Made by a program: the position numbers and the translations under genes. From contig MHOT01000022.1 in the NCBI GenBank assembly GCA_001820175.1, positions 1 to 39,554 on the forward strand: DNA of 39,554 nucleotides. Reading direction: 5' to 3'. The DNA is from Candidatus Staskawiczbacteria bacterium RIFCSPHIGHO2_02_FULL_42_22. GTDB taxonomy: Bacteria > Patescibacteriota > Minisyncoccia > Minisyncoccales > Staskawiczbacteraceae. The notes below the pieces were generated by a model. The model was not told the DNA's origin and searched no databases. It saw only the letters and a list, made by a program, of their open reading frames with translations. Every line of letters starts with the position of its first letter. Position 1 is the first letter of the stretch. Shown here in pieces: positions 1-8,004 of this stretch.

Positions 1-200
1 AATTGAGCAAAATCTTGAGCCCTACCTTGGGTAGGGCGAGGGACTTTGCGATTGAGTAGTGCTGATAGTCAGGGATGCAGTGGGCGTAGGATGGGGAAGT
101 TATTTACGGAAGTGCCCTTAGTTCATTCTACCTCTACGGCCAAAAAAACACAACCACCAACGCGTCAAGTTAATCTGGATGACGAGGGAAAAATTGTTTC
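1..200. other. left-edge region without an assigned gene
   Basis: I recognise no gene here. A short hairpin (GCCCTACC / GGTAGGGC) lies near position 20. A plus-strand reading frame could run from a TTG at 46 or an ATG at 91 to 282, but its last third reads through the fold-back element at 201-292 and it resembles no family I know. The T-rich terminator at 318-357 points in the plus direction, so a plus-strand transcript (a short protein or an RNA) may end here. Confidence 0.3.
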
Positions 201-292
201 AAACCTTGAATTACGAAATACTTTCGTCCAGACCGGCGAATTGGCCGCGACCAATTGCGCCAGGTCTCTAGGGATTTCGTAATTCAAGGTTT
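201..292. repeat. fold-back element with GAATTACGAAAT arms
   Basis: Arms of about 20 bp (201-220 and 273-292) are inverted copies containing TTGAATTACGAAAT. The loop holds a second inverted pair around GGCGAATTGGCC. The same arm motif flanks a different core at 26017-26193 and, diverged, at 21652-21763. Confidence 0.7.
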
Positions 293-317
293 CAAAGTTT
301 CAAAACAGCTCTAAACT

Positions 318-357
318 AACAGCGGCCATTTTGAAAAATGGCCGTCGTTAGTTTTTT
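318..357 (+). terminator. rho-independent terminator
   Basis: The hairpin CGGCCATTTT / AAAATGGCCG is followed by GTTAGTTTTTTATT on the plus strand. It is oriented to end plus-strand transcription from the left edge. The stem may also serve the convergent cupredoxin gene. Confidence 0.65.
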
Positions 358-371
358 ATTACATTTTTTGT

Positions 372-863
372 TTATTGAACAATAATTTTTCCGAAATGCG
401 ATGAGTTGACGTGGTTATGGTATCCCCAACTGCCGGTTTTATTGAAGGTAAATGACCACGAAGTCCCCGACGCATCTCCTTTGCATTCATCAAAATCGTC
501 ATTTTCCACATCTGGGCAATGCTGCTGCAAAGTAGTGCCACTATAAACTGCGTGGACAGGATGCATAGCCGACCCCGTCCATATTTGGGCGGAACTTTGA
601 TTCTTAAAAGTTACGGTGTCCCCTGCTTTTATGGTTAACGATGAAGGAGAGTAGCCGGAATCAGTATAAATAACTTCATGGGTTTTTGGAATTTCAGTCA
701 CGGGTTCTGACGTTTCGGGGGGAGTATTTGTGGTGGTATCGGTATTCTCCGTTACCGCGGGCTGCTGGCTGGGAGTTTGAGAGGCAACATTTGCTTGAAA
801 TAGAAAATATCCCCCAACCAATACTACAACAATGACGATGGCGATGATGAGATTTCTAGACAT
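372..863 (-). CDS. membrane-anchored cupredoxin-domain protein
   Basis: The protein has 163 residues: an N-terminal membrane anchor (about 4-23), a Thr/Pro-rich linker (28-60) and a plastocyanin-like beta-domain (about 62-163). The domain shows the family pattern: an IKAGDTVTFKN strand, a His-rich loop (H101, H104) and a C-terminal turn GSWGYHNHVNSSHFGKIIV with H149, H151 and H156. Type I copper proteins usually have Cys-x(n)-His-x(n)-Met in that turn. Here no Cys precedes the His, although C116 and C127 lie in an inserted loop, so metal binding may be atypical. It probably acts in electron transfer or metal handling on the outer face. No SD precedes the ATG. A degenerate AT-rich repeat separates it from the fusion gene upstream. 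Confidence 0.8.
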   Translation of the reverse strand: MSRNLIIAIVIVVVLVGGYFLFQANVASQTPSQQPAVTENTDTTTNTPPETSEPVTEIPKTHEVIYTDSGYSPSSLTIKAGDTVTFKNQSSAQIWTGSAMHPVHAVYSGTTLQQHCPDVENDDFDECKGDASGTSWSFTFNKTGSWGYHNHVNSSHFGKIIVQ

Positions 864-882
864 TTTAATTATTCTAATTGAC

Positions 883-1013
883 CTAATTTCTAATTATTCT
901 AATCAATCTCCAAATAAGTGAATGCCTAATCTCTAAACCGTTTTAGAATTTAGAGTTTCGAACTTGGGATTTGATTAGGTTAATTAGAGTAATTAGGTTA
1001 ATTAGGTAAATTT
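883..1013. repeat. degenerate CTAATT/CTAAATT intergenic fold-back repeat
   Basis: Short degenerate units (CTAATT, CTAAATT) run in one sense and then in the opposite sense around an AAACCGTTTT core. It is an inverted relative of the element at 9178-9350, and it fills the gap between the cupredoxin and fusion genes. Confidence 0.7.
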
Positions 1014-2531
1014 TTACGCGTATCCCGGAAAGAAGTCCGTTTTAACATGACGTTTCGGGATTCCCATTTCTTTCAATATTTTTTCAAAAGAAACAATCAT
1101 TGCCCTTGGCCCTGAAATATAATACATTCTTTCCTTAAAATCAGGTGCATATGTTTTAATTATTTCCTTGTTAATTATCCCTTCTTTACAATTAAAATCA
1201 AGGGGGGCATGCTCCAAACTGTTTACCGCATATACCGTGGTAGTGCCAAACTGTGTTTTAGCTTGATCAAAAATGTCCCTATAGGCAATATCTTCATAGG
1301 TGTTATTAGCATAAAAAATAACAACGTCGCGCTTTTCGTTTTTATCCAAAAGATATTTTACCATGCTTCGAAACGGGGTAATGCCAATTCCCCCCGCTAA
1401 AAAAACCAATTTTTTATTTTTATCATAGGGCAATACAAAATCACCCGCCAGCTGCGAAGCCACCACGGTGTCCCCCGGGACCAGTGCTGCCAGCGCCTTT
1501 TTATAAGAACTTGGATTTGGGTAAAACTTTACTCCCATGCGCAATTCATGTTCAGTGGGCGACGAGGCAAGGGTAAAGTACCGGCGCATGCCGCGGGCAT
1601 CCCCTTTTTTGTGTTTTAGGGTCCATTCCATATACTGGCCGGGCCTGTACCGCAATGGTTTTTCATAAGAAAATACAAAATCGTAGGTATTGTTGGCGAT
1701 ATTAATTTTTTCTTTAAGTACGGCTGCCAGTTTTATTTTCGGGCTTACCAAAAAAGAAAAAATATTACCAGCAAGCAACGCTAACTCGGGCGAGAAGTAA
1801 ATACTGCCAAAGTGCACAAAGGGGGCCAGTAAAAAAGCGACCGAAGCGCCATAAATAATTCGCATATTTCTGGTTGGCGGAGTGGTGGCCGGTTCGGTAA
1901 GCATGACGAGTGCAAAAAATAATACCGGCGAATAGGCAAATAGTTCCCGAAAAAAGAATGTGAAATTTTGTATTGATAAAATATTTTGCGACGAAGTTAC
2001 AAAAAAAATGACAAAAAAACTTACCACTAAATCAAATCGTTGTATTTTTCTTACCAGTAAAAAACCTGCGATTAGCACTAAGGGAGCCATGTACATATTG
2101 CCAATCCACCAACCGGGATAATATCCAAATAGATAAGCCCCCGCCACCATGGAAAACGCCGCGGGATTAAATACATGCTTTTTATTGATGGCCAAAATAT
2201 ATTTTGAAGCAATGGCTAATGCCGATATCAAGATTAAAAATAAAAAGCCGCTCCATGATGCTTCCGGGCCCATCACCAGTGAAAGTATGAGGGCGGTAAT
2301 ATAAGTTGATTCGGTATTCGATGGCGCTTTAAAAAGAACTTCAAACAGCCGGTTTATTGCAACACACGAGGTAAAAATAACGGCAAGCGAAATAATTAAT
2401 TTAATCGGCCCAAAGGGCACTACCCCCAAAAAAGACCAAAAAAGCCCGGCGCACCACAAAAAAGCAAGGCACCAGCGCACCAGGCGGTACATAGTGATTT
2501 TATTGAGAAAATCGTCGATCTTTCTAAGCAT
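1014..2531 (-). CDS. RnfD/NqrB-like membrane domain fused to a ferredoxin-NADP-reductase-type flavodomain
   Basis: The protein has 505 residues. The N-terminal half (about 1-265) has roughly 8-9 membrane helices and motifs of the NqrB/RnfD family: FNPAAFSM at 121-128, and EPATTPPTRN at 213-222 where the family carries its covalent FMN threonine. The C-terminal half (about 268-505) is an FNR module: RPGQY (296-300), the FAD motif RRYFTLAS (316-323), the NAD(P) motif LAGGIGITPF (378-387) and a terminal DFFPGY. The fusion suggests electron transfer from NAD(P)H through flavins into the membrane, possibly ion-coupled or delivering electrons to an external acceptor such as the neighbouring cupredoxin (inference). 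In standard Nqr/Rnf complexes these modules are separate subunits. No other Rnf/Nqr subunit is present here. Leader without SD. Confidence 0.82.
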   Translation of the reverse strand: MLRKIDDFLNKITMYRLVRWCLAFLWCAGLFWSFLGVVPFGPIKLIISLAVIFTSCVAINRLFEVLFKAPSNTESTYITALILSLVMGPEASWSGFLFLILISALAIASKYILAINKKHVFNPAAFSMVAGAYLFGYYPGWWIGNMYMAPLVLIAGFLLVRKIQRFDLVVSFFVIFFVTSSQNILSIQNFTFFFRELFAYSPVLFFALVMLTEPATTPPTRNMRIIYGASVAFLLAPFVHFGSIYFSPELALLAGNIFSFLVSPKIKLAAVLKEKINIANNTYDFVFSYEKPLRYRPGQYMEWTLKHKKGDARGMRRYFTLASSPTEHELRMGVKFYPNPSSYKKALAALVPGDTVVASQLAGDFVLPYDKNKKLVFLAGGIGITPFRSMVKYLLDKNEKRDVVIFYANNTYEDIAYRDIFDQAKTQFGTTTVYAVNSLEHAPLDFNCKEGIINKEIIKTYAPDFKERMYYISGPRAMIVSFEKILKEMGIPKRHVKTDFFPGYA

Positions 2532-2546
2532 AACTTACTTTAATCG

Positions 2547-2700
2547 TACCACCTCACCATCCCGAGTAAGAATCGTCATTGCGAGGAGCAGCAGCGACGA
2601 GGCAGGGTACAGTACTGCACCCTGCGAAGCAATCTAACATAGAGAAGTAGATTGCTTCGTCGGTTTGCAAGCAAACCTCCTCGCAATGACGACGAAGGAG
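2547..2700. repeat. CATTGCGAGG palindromic repeat, copy 1
   Basis: GTCATTGCGAGGAGC...GCAATCT is followed by the inverted half ending in CTCGCAATGAC. The flank GTACCACCTCACCATCCCG recurs beside the copy at 10439-10540. Interspersed repeats of this type occur in many bacterial genomes. Confidence 0.8.
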
Positions 2701-2706
2701 CATTAA

Positions 2707-2868
2707 TAGACCTGTCCCTAAATAACTTTTCTGCTGCAAATTCCACATTTCGGCCAAAAATTCGCTAACCCGTTTCGGCGGGCCCTCTAGGCAGGCCTCA
2801 CCATGTTATCGAATTTCTAACTCGAAATCTGAAATTTTCGCTAGTAAAATTATTTAGGGACAGGTCTA
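2707..2868. repeat. family A fold-back element, copy 1 (TAGACCTGTCCC arms)
   Basis: Terminal inverted repeats TAGACCTGTCCCTAAATAA / TTATTTAGGGACAGGTCTA enclose about 120 bp with a diverged GGC-rich core. No reading frame and no transposase. The size and arms resemble a MITE. Other copies lie at 19315, 28810 and 30449. Confidence 0.8.
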
Positions 2869-2911
2869 ATCTTGTTTCGTGTTTTCCACTCAGAGTTGTG
2901 AGGTGGTACCT

Positions 2912-3619
2912 TTAATCAGCTAAAACACATACACCCGGATTTTCCGGAGTCCCTAATACTCCTCCGTATTTGTTCGTCATTTTATCAACATGTCGGATGC
3001 AAATGTATCCCGAGGGACATTGGTTGTTGCCGGTACAAACGCTACCTTCCGCGGAATTCATGGAATTCGTCGCGGTTTTAACAGATAAAAATTCAATATC
3101 AAAAACCAGCTTTGCATTTGGGGGAATCACCGGAGGATAGCCGCTTGAGCCGTACCCCAATTCCGGCGGAATGGTTAATTTTCTTTTTTCACCCACTTTC
3201 ATTCCCAATACTCCAAGTTCCCAGCCCTGGATAACCTTGTTTTCACCCAAGCGGAATTGAAACGGTTCTCTTCCTGGTTTTAAACTGGAATCAAACACCG
3301 TACCATCAACCAGCTTGCCCGTATAGTTTACCGTCACCAGGTCGCCCTTTTTTGCTTCGGCTCCAACGCCCTGCGCTAAAATTTCAACGTTCATATTTTG
3401 TATCATATAATTATTTGCACTTACTTGATTATTATTGGTATCGATGGTTACGGGGTAATTATTTTCGGGGGCGCTTGAATCATATCCCCTATTGTTAAAA
3501 AACAAAAAATATACCGCGCCGTATACCAACGCGCCAATGATTACATACAGCAGTATCCACTGCCACAAGGGGCGTTTGTCGTAACCATAATTTTTTTGTT
3601 GATTGTTTTGATATTCCAT
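2912..3619 (-). CDS. membrane-anchored FKBP-type peptidyl-prolyl isomerase
   Basis: The protein has 235 residues from the ATG at 3619. An in-frame codon 18 nt upstream falls inside a leader hairpin, so I prefer this start. A membrane helix at about 20-41 is followed by a low-complexity linker and an FKBP domain (about 92-180) with the usual active-site residues: Y99, F109-D110, V129-I130, W133, Y156 and F173. A C-terminal extension (185-235) holds four cysteines (195, 201, 207, 231), probably two disulfides in an extracytoplasmic mini-domain. It likely folds or isomerises exported proteins. The start codon follows a CTTTTGCTTTGCAAAAG hairpin instead of an SD. Confidence 0.9.
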   Translation of the reverse strand: MEYQNNQQKNYGYDKRPLWQWILLYVIIGALVYGAVYFLFFNNRGYDSSAPENNYPVTIDTNNNQVSANNYMIQNMNVEILAQGVGAEAKKGDLVTVNYTGKLVDGTVFDSSLKPGREPFQFRLGENKVIQGWELGVLGMKVGEKRKLTIPPELGYGSSGYPPVIPPNAKLVFDIEFLSVKTATNSMNSAEGSVCTGNNQCPSGYICIRHVDKMTNKYGGVLGTPENPGVCVLAD

Positions 3620-3623
3620 GATA

Positions 3624-3640
3624 CTTTTGCAAAGCAAAAG
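3624..3640 (-). promoter_or_regulatory. start-proximal leader hairpin
   Basis: Inverted CTTTTGC...GCAAAAG sits 4 nt upstream of the FKBP start. Similar hairpins with the same position and flank occur at 13292 and 18763. Confidence 0.5.
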
Positions 3641-3722
3641 AAATTCTAAATTCTAATTTCTAAATTCTAAAACGGTTTAGGATTTAGGGTTTAGTATTTA
3701 GGATTTCGTACTTTTGATTTAA
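3636..3722. repeat. degenerate CTAAATT fold-back repeat
   Basis: Runs of AATTCTAAATTCTAA lead into an AAACGGTTT core, then continue as TTTAGGATTTAGGG units. The whole forms an imperfect palindrome between the FKBP gene and the next gene. Confidence 0.7.
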
Positions 3723-3726
3723 TTGA

Positions 3727-4119
3727 TTATTTAAAAAACATAACCACTACATATATTGACACCGCCCCAGTGATTGCTAACTGTACTATTGGGGTAAGTC
3801 CGGCGCCAAATACCAACGGCATTTTGTCTGAATATTCCCACCTTCCCGCTTTTACCGAATATATTTCCCAGCCATAGGCAAACAGAAACGCTATAAATAC
3901 AAATGCCACTAGATAATAATCTCCAAACAACAAACGGGTTATAAAATATATTATTACAATTACTATACCATCAAATGTTGATCCTTTTACCATCAAATAC
4001 ACAAACTTGTTTAATGGGGCATCCCAGCAAGTTTTATACAAAGTGCTGTGCAGTAATTCCCACAACAAGTTGATAAAAAATCCCACGAAAAATAATGTTA
4101 CCAGTAAATATATCGTCAT
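3727..4119 (-). CDS. small polytopic membrane protein of unknown function
   Basis: The protein has 130 residues with about four membrane helices. A longer in-frame reading exists, but the ATG at 4119 overlaps the upstream stop as ATGA, which argues for translational coupling and this start. Conserved-looking features are the acidic-aromatic pairs WE in the first helix (LLWELLHS), GWEIYS before a short loop, GRWEYSDKMP, and the helix VFGAGLTPIVQLAITG. I do not recognise the family with confidence. It forms an operon with the upstream Planctomycete-type domain protein. Confidence 0.7.
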   Translation of the reverse strand: MTIYLLVTLFFVGFFINLLWELLHSTLYKTCWDAPLNKFVYLMVKGSTFDGIVIVIIYFITRLLFGDYYLVAFVFIAFLFAYGWEIYSVKAGRWEYSDKMPLVFGAGLTPIVQLAITGAVSIYVVVMFFK

Positions 4120-4958
4120 TTTTTCTGCGGCGGCGCGCCCTGATCTTTTTGCAATAATAAGTCCAATACCCAGCAGCCGCGCACGTGCGGACCTGGACCA
4201 CGACAATGTCCTAAAATTTCTTTGTTTGCACAACCTGCGTCTTCCAATGCGTCAGCTAAGATGGGCATTTCATCATTGAATGTTCTATCATCATAAATTT
4301 TCTGGGCAATCTTTTTAACTGCCCCATCACCCCAACTAAGCCACGAGGGTTCAATAATGGGCTTTTCGGCAAAGGGACCAAAAATATCGCGAAGTAATTT
4401 AGACTGAGTAATGCGCTCATTGTCTCTTGCCAGCCTAGCAGCATCCGCACTATCTTGGGAAAGACCGACATCCATGGCACAATACCTAGCAATGTCGTTG
4501 ACATTATCGTAGGCAGTTTCAATATCGTTGTAATAATTAGATACAGAAACGCTATAAACACGGGGCTGGGCTGGCACATTGTTCAATTCCTCGATAGTAG
4601 CATGACCGTCTGCAAATTTTTCAGATATATCTACAGATTCTCTTGATTGCAATGGTTGTTTTTTTAAATTCTCAATATTACGACAACAAGCGACAGCAAA
4701 AAGACGAATTTTTCTAAAATCCTTTATATTTTTAGTTTCTAACAGATCCAACATCTTATTAACATCCCGAGCATTGAGCCACCATTGCTCTAGTTTTTTC
4801 CCGTCTTCGAGAGGTGGTAAATTTTCTAAAGGCGAACCAGCTAGTAAATTTTCATTTTGCAGATTTCGTTCTGCCTCTTCCCTAGCTATGGCCTCCAGTT
4901 CTTCTCTTGTGAAATTTTCTGCTGGATTTGGTTCTTGAGGTTTTGGTTTTTCTGCCAT
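4116..4958 (-). CDS. protein with a Planctomycete-type HCRGPGPHVRGCW domain
   Basis: The protein has 280 residues, with a charged, proline-rich N-terminus (1-35). The remainder matches a module I know mainly from large Planctomycete (Gemmata-type) genomes: RKIRLFAVACCR (82-93), a YADG-like segment (FADGHAT), LLRDIFGPF, PSWLSWGDGAVKKIAQKIYDDR, PILADALEDAGC and the signature HCRGPGPHVRGCWVLDLLL (251-269). The function is unknown; in Planctomycetes it sits in SMI1/KNR4-like or repeat-companion proteins. No membrane segment is visible, so it is probably cytoplasmic. Its stop overlaps the start of the next membrane protein (ATGA). Presence in a CPR-like genome suggests transfer or a wider distribution than I know of. 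Confidence 0.75.
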   Translation of the reverse strand: MAEKPKPQEPNPAENFTREELEAIAREEAERNLQNENLLAGSPLENLPPLEDGKKLEQWWLNARDVNKMLDLLETKNIKDFRKIRLFAVACCRNIENLKKQPLQSRESVDISEKFADGHATIEELNNVPAQPRVYSVSVSNYYNDIETAYDNVNDIARYCAMDVGLSQDSADAARLARDNERITQSKLLRDIFGPFAEKPIIEPSWLSWGDGAVKKIAQKIYDDRTFNDEMPILADALEDAGCANKEILGHCRGPGPHVRGCWVLDLLLQKDQGAPPQKK

Positions 4959-5029
4959 ATTTTTTAAAACACAATCACCAATGAATAAAATACCAACGCG
5001 CTTGGAATTTTGAATTTGGTTATTGAAAT

Positions 5030-5065
5030 TTATTTAGAATTTAGAGTTTAGAATTTAGAATTTCA
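5030..5065. repeat. short degenerate CTAAATT repeat
   Basis: A half-length run of TTTAGAATTTAGAGTTTAG units lies directly after the rmuC stop, between rmuC and the 4116-4958 gene. It belongs to the intergenic AT-rich family but lacks an obvious second arm. Confidence 0.55.
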
Positions 5066-5066
5066 T

Positions 5067-6101
5067 TTACATTGCTGGTTTCTCCACTTCATCTATTTTT
5101 ATTTTTATTTCCCCATCAGTTAGCCGCACCACGTCTTTGTCGATTTTCAGCAACTCTGTTTTGGCTTTATTAAAGGAACTGACGGTGTTTCCCAGGTGAT
5201 CCCCCAGACGCGACATGTATTCTGAATAGGTAAATAAGTGCTTGCCCAAACGCTCCACTTCTTTAATAATGGTTTGGGCCTGCTCTGAAATTTTTTGGTT
5301 GCGAAGGCCCTGCAGAACCGTTTGCAAGTATGCCAAAAATGATGTTGGCGAAACCACGACTACTTTTTTCTTGCCGGCGTAGTAAATTAAATTATCCGTC
5401 TCGCCCGCAATCACCCCGACCTTATTAATGAGTAAATCGTAATAGACGGCTTCCGAAGGAATAAACATAAAGGCAAAATCCATGGTTTTTTCTTCGGGTT
5501 TTACATACTTTGACGTTTCATCAATGCGGGTTTTTAAATCATTGACAAATGCCGTTTCAAATCTTTTCTTTTCTTGAGCATCGCGGCATTCCACCATTCT
5601 ATTATAATTTTCCAGGGAAAACTTTGAGTCAACCGGAATAATGCGCTTATCAACAAATACTACGGCGTCTACAATAACGCCGTCTTTAAAACTGTATTGC
5701 ATTTGGTAACTCGATGGCGGCAGGACATTTTTTAATACGGTTTCCAGGTAATATTCACCTAGAATTCCCCGCTGTTTTGGGTTTTTTAAAATATCCTGCA
5801 AACCCTGCAATTGATCGGCAAAACTAACCACTTGGCGATTGGTGTCGTCTAGTTTTGCCAGGCGTTCGCGCACATCGCCAATAATTTTAGCTGATTGACT
5901 GAATTGAGCCACGGCATTTTTATTCGATTCGGATAACTTTGTATCGAGCACTTGCGAAATTTGGTTAATTTGCTGCTGGAGCATTAACAGTTGACCATCA
6001 TCTTTTTTTTCTGGTTCTTTCTTTTTTTTAATCAGCAAAAAAATCACTACGGCAATGCCGGCAATAATTAAGATGTAAAATACTGTAGTTACCGTATCCA
6101 T
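5067..6101 (-). CDS. rmuC: RmuC family protein (DNA recombination/nuclease-like)
   Basis: The protein has 344 residues: an N-terminal membrane anchor (6-24), a basic stretch, coiled coil (about 37-100), then the RmuC domain with KNPKQRGILGE (106-116), PVDSKFSLENY (156-166), FMFIPSEAVYYDLL and the strand VVVSPTSFLAYLQT. RmuC proteins limit inversions and rearrangements at short inverted repeats in E. coli and have a PD-(D/E)xK-like nuclease core. That role is striking in a genome so rich in inverted repeats (inference only). No SD; the leader is T-rich. Confidence 0.92.
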   Translation of the reverse strand: MDTVTTVFYILIIAGIAVVIFLLIKKKKEPEKKDDGQLLMLQQQINQISQVLDTKLSESNKNAVAQFSQSAKIIGDVRERLAKLDDTNRQVVSFADQLQGLQDILKNPKQRGILGEYYLETVLKNVLPPSSYQMQYSFKDGVIVDAVVFVDKRIIPVDSKFSLENYNRMVECRDAQEKKRFETAFVNDLKTRIDETSKYVKPEEKTMDFAFMFIPSEAVYYDLLINKVGVIAGETDNLIYYAGKKKVVVVSPTSFLAYLQTVLQGLRNQKISEQAQTIIKEVERLGKHLFTYSEYMSRLGDHLGNTVSSFNKAKTELLKIDKDVVRLTDGEIKIKIDEVEKPAM

Positions 6102-6129
6102 GGACTCATTTTACTAAAAAAAATAATAA

Positions 6130-6166
6130 ATAAAAAGCCCTTTGCAGAATGTTTCTGCAAAGGGTG
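6130..6166 (-). terminator. rho-independent terminator
   Basis: Minus-strand hairpin CCCTTTGCAGA / TCTGCAAAGGG followed by CTTTTTATTTATT, downstream of the 6207-6815 gene. Confidence 0.8.
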
Positions 6167-6206
6167 TTACGTAAATACCATTATTGGTGTTTACGTCCTT
6201 GTGATA

Positions 6207-6815
6207 TTAATCCCAATAAGCGCCGGGATTTTGCCAATCGGGGTAGTTTTGGTTAAGCCAATCAATAGCCATTTGATTGACTTGATTGATGAGGGAGTAT
6301 CTTTCACTACCCCCGGGAAGTGCGATTAGTTCAGTGGTATAGACCACTTTACCGCAGTCCACGACACGCGCAACTGCAATGCCTTTGTCCTGCTGGTCGT
6401 AATCTGGCCTGAAACGAAACCGGAAAGAAAGGGTCAGGTAAGCGGAACGATCATAGAACGCCGCCTTATAAAAAATACTAGCGCGATCCCGATCTTTATC
6501 GTCCAGGAGCTTAGACCACCTGGACTCCTCAGTCGCCACTTTCTTCCACCCTTGCGGGAGTTCGACGTATTGAAATATTGGATCGTCTTTGACGATTCCG
6601 CAGAATTTGACTCCGGCAGCCTGCAAAATAGCATTGACATCCAGATCCGAACAACTCATCCGACTTGGAAGCGTGTCGCTTTCAATAAACGAACGCTGGC
6701 CATCGGCTTCCTGTTGCAGGATTTTGTCGGGATCGCCCCGCCCTACCCACATCCGCATGGAAGGATTTTCGAGCATTTGGCGCTGGGTGTTAATAGGCAC
6801 CTTCTTGTCGCTCAT
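6207..6815 (-). CDS. hypothetical protein with a canonical SD
   Basis: The protein has 202 residues, is soluble, has no signal peptide, and I do not recognise it. It starts MSDKKVPINTQRQ with a conserved-looking segment MRMWVGRGDPDKILQQE (21-37). The middle is aromatic-rich (YLTLSFRFRFRPDY), alternating like a beta-sheet, and the C-terminus ends NYPDWQNPGAYWD. Unlike its neighbours it is GC-richer, has a GGAG SD 7 nt before the ATG, and carries its own strong terminator. It looks like an autonomous accessory unit, possibly acquired. Confidence 0.75.
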   Translation of the reverse strand: MSDKKVPINTQRQMLENPSMRMWVGRGDPDKILQQEADGQRSFIESDTLPSRMSCSDLDVNAILQAAGVKFCGIVKDDPIFQYVELPQGWKKVATEESRWSKLLDDKDRDRASIFYKAAFYDRSAYLTLSFRFRFRPDYDQQDKGIAVARVVDCGKVVYTTELIALPGGSERYSLINQVNQMAIDWLNQNYPDWQNPGAYWD

Positions 6816-6933
6816 GATTATTCTCCAAAAGATACATGCGTCTTACTTTGTAAATCGTAAACCGCACAACGCGGCAGGGATTTGACGCCTTTACCCTATA
6901 GCATATAATACTCTTTTAATGAATTTTGTCAAA

Positions 6934-7896
6934 CTACTTTAAAAATATTTCAGTCAATAAAAAGGTAATGTAAATGCCCAGTAATAGCAGCCCCTCTTTT
7001 TTGGTAATCTTGCGGCCGGACCTGATAAATAAAAGGGCAAACAAAGACCCGACGATTAAAAATATTCTGGCAATTAAAAATGGGGAAAAATCCTTAATTT
7101 CAAATGGAGCGATAAGTGCAACGATTCCAAGCACAAGCGTAGTGGAAACAATAACCGACCCCATCAAGTCCCCCAACACCAGCCAGTTTTTTCCTTTCCT
7201 GGCCGATATAATAGAAAAGTATGCTTCTGGAAAACAGTTTCCCAAACCCACAATTAAAATTCCCACCAAAGAAAGCGAAATGCCTAATTTAGATGAAAAA
7301 AATTGAGCCGAGGTTACGATAATTTGACTCATCACAAGCAACAAACCCAACAAGAGTAATATTTTTACCAAATTTACCAAGAAGTGCTTGAAGCCCGTAA
7401 TGATATTTTCCTCGTGGTTGTGGTACACCTTACTGAACCGTTCTTTTTTGGAAAAAACCCAAACACTGTATACCACAAAAGCCGCCAGTAGTACCAAACC
7501 ATCAAACCGGTTTAATGTTCCGTCCACCACTAAAAGTAAGGGCAATACCGCAATAATTGCGGTAAATATAGCGCTTTTTTGGACCATTTCCGATTTGGTG
7601 GAAATGGGGTTTTTGCTGAAAAATATGGCAATGGCCATCACCAGCGTCAAATCAACCAAATTTCCCCCGATAATATCACCAAAGGAAAGTTCGGGGATAC
7701 CCTGCCAGGCCGCATTAAGACCGACAAATAAATTAGGGAGCGAAGCGGCAAAGGCCATGACAAAAAAGGCGATAATAAATTCCCGCCAGCCCAAAAACTT
7801 TGCAATTTGAATCAATGATTTTATCAAACGGGAAGAGAGCCAGGATAGTACCAAGCAGGAAGCAAGAAAAATGATAATATGGAAAAGCCAAATCAT
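6934..7896 (-). CDS. CaCA-family cation (Ca2+/Na+ type) exchanger
   Basis: The protein has 320 residues and about 10 membrane helices in two homologous halves. The two alpha-repeats are visible. Alpha-1 (48-87) has AFAASLPNLFVGL and GDIIGGNLVDLTLV; alpha-2 (217-258) has GLGNCFPEAYFSI and GDLMGSVIVSTTLVLG. The conserved acidic residue of alpha-2 (E224) is kept, while alpha-1 has N55 at the equivalent place. The half-repeat asymmetry makes the transported ion uncertain; YrbG-like calcium/sodium exchange is the family default. The ATG follows AGATTCAGTC without an SD. Confidence 0.87.
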   Translation of the reverse strand: MIWLFHIIIFLASCLVLSWLSSRLIKSLIQIAKFLGWREFIIAFFVMAFAASLPNLFVGLNAAWQGIPELSFGDIIGGNLVDLTLVMAIAIFFSKNPISTKSEMVQKSAIFTAIIAVLPLLLVVDGTLNRFDGLVLLAAFVVYSVWVFSKKERFSKVYHNHEENIITGFKHFLVNLVKILLLLGLLLVMSQIIVTSAQFFSSKLGISLSLVGILIVGLGNCFPEAYFSIISARKGKNWLVLGDLMGSVIVSTTLVLGIVALIAPFEIKDFSPFLIARIFLIVGSLFALLFIRSGRKITKKEGLLLLGIYITFLLTEIFLK

Positions 7897-8003
7897 GACT
7901 GAATCTTGAATTTTGTATCTAGTAGCTTGAATTGAACCTTGAATTCAGAATTCTTTATTCCGTATTCTATTCCAGCTACAAGATACCAGATTCCATATTC
8001 TAA
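7897..8003. repeat. degenerate TTGAATTTTGTATCT fold-back repeat
   Basis: Units such as GAATCTTGAATTTTGTATCT and their complements (AGATACCAGATTCC) flank a GAATTCAGAATTC centre. The element fills the gap between the exchanger and permease genes. A sibling using the same vocabulary lies at 26902-27005. Confidence 0.7.
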
Positions 8004-8004
8004 T

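Noticed and set aside
46-282. 78-codon plus-strand frame at the left edge
   Set aside because: Starts at TTG, has no recognisable domain and its last third is the fold-back element at 201-292. Kept only as an unassigned region.
2554-2757. 67-codon minus-strand frame
   Set aside because: Made of a CATTGCGAGG repeat and part of a family A element.
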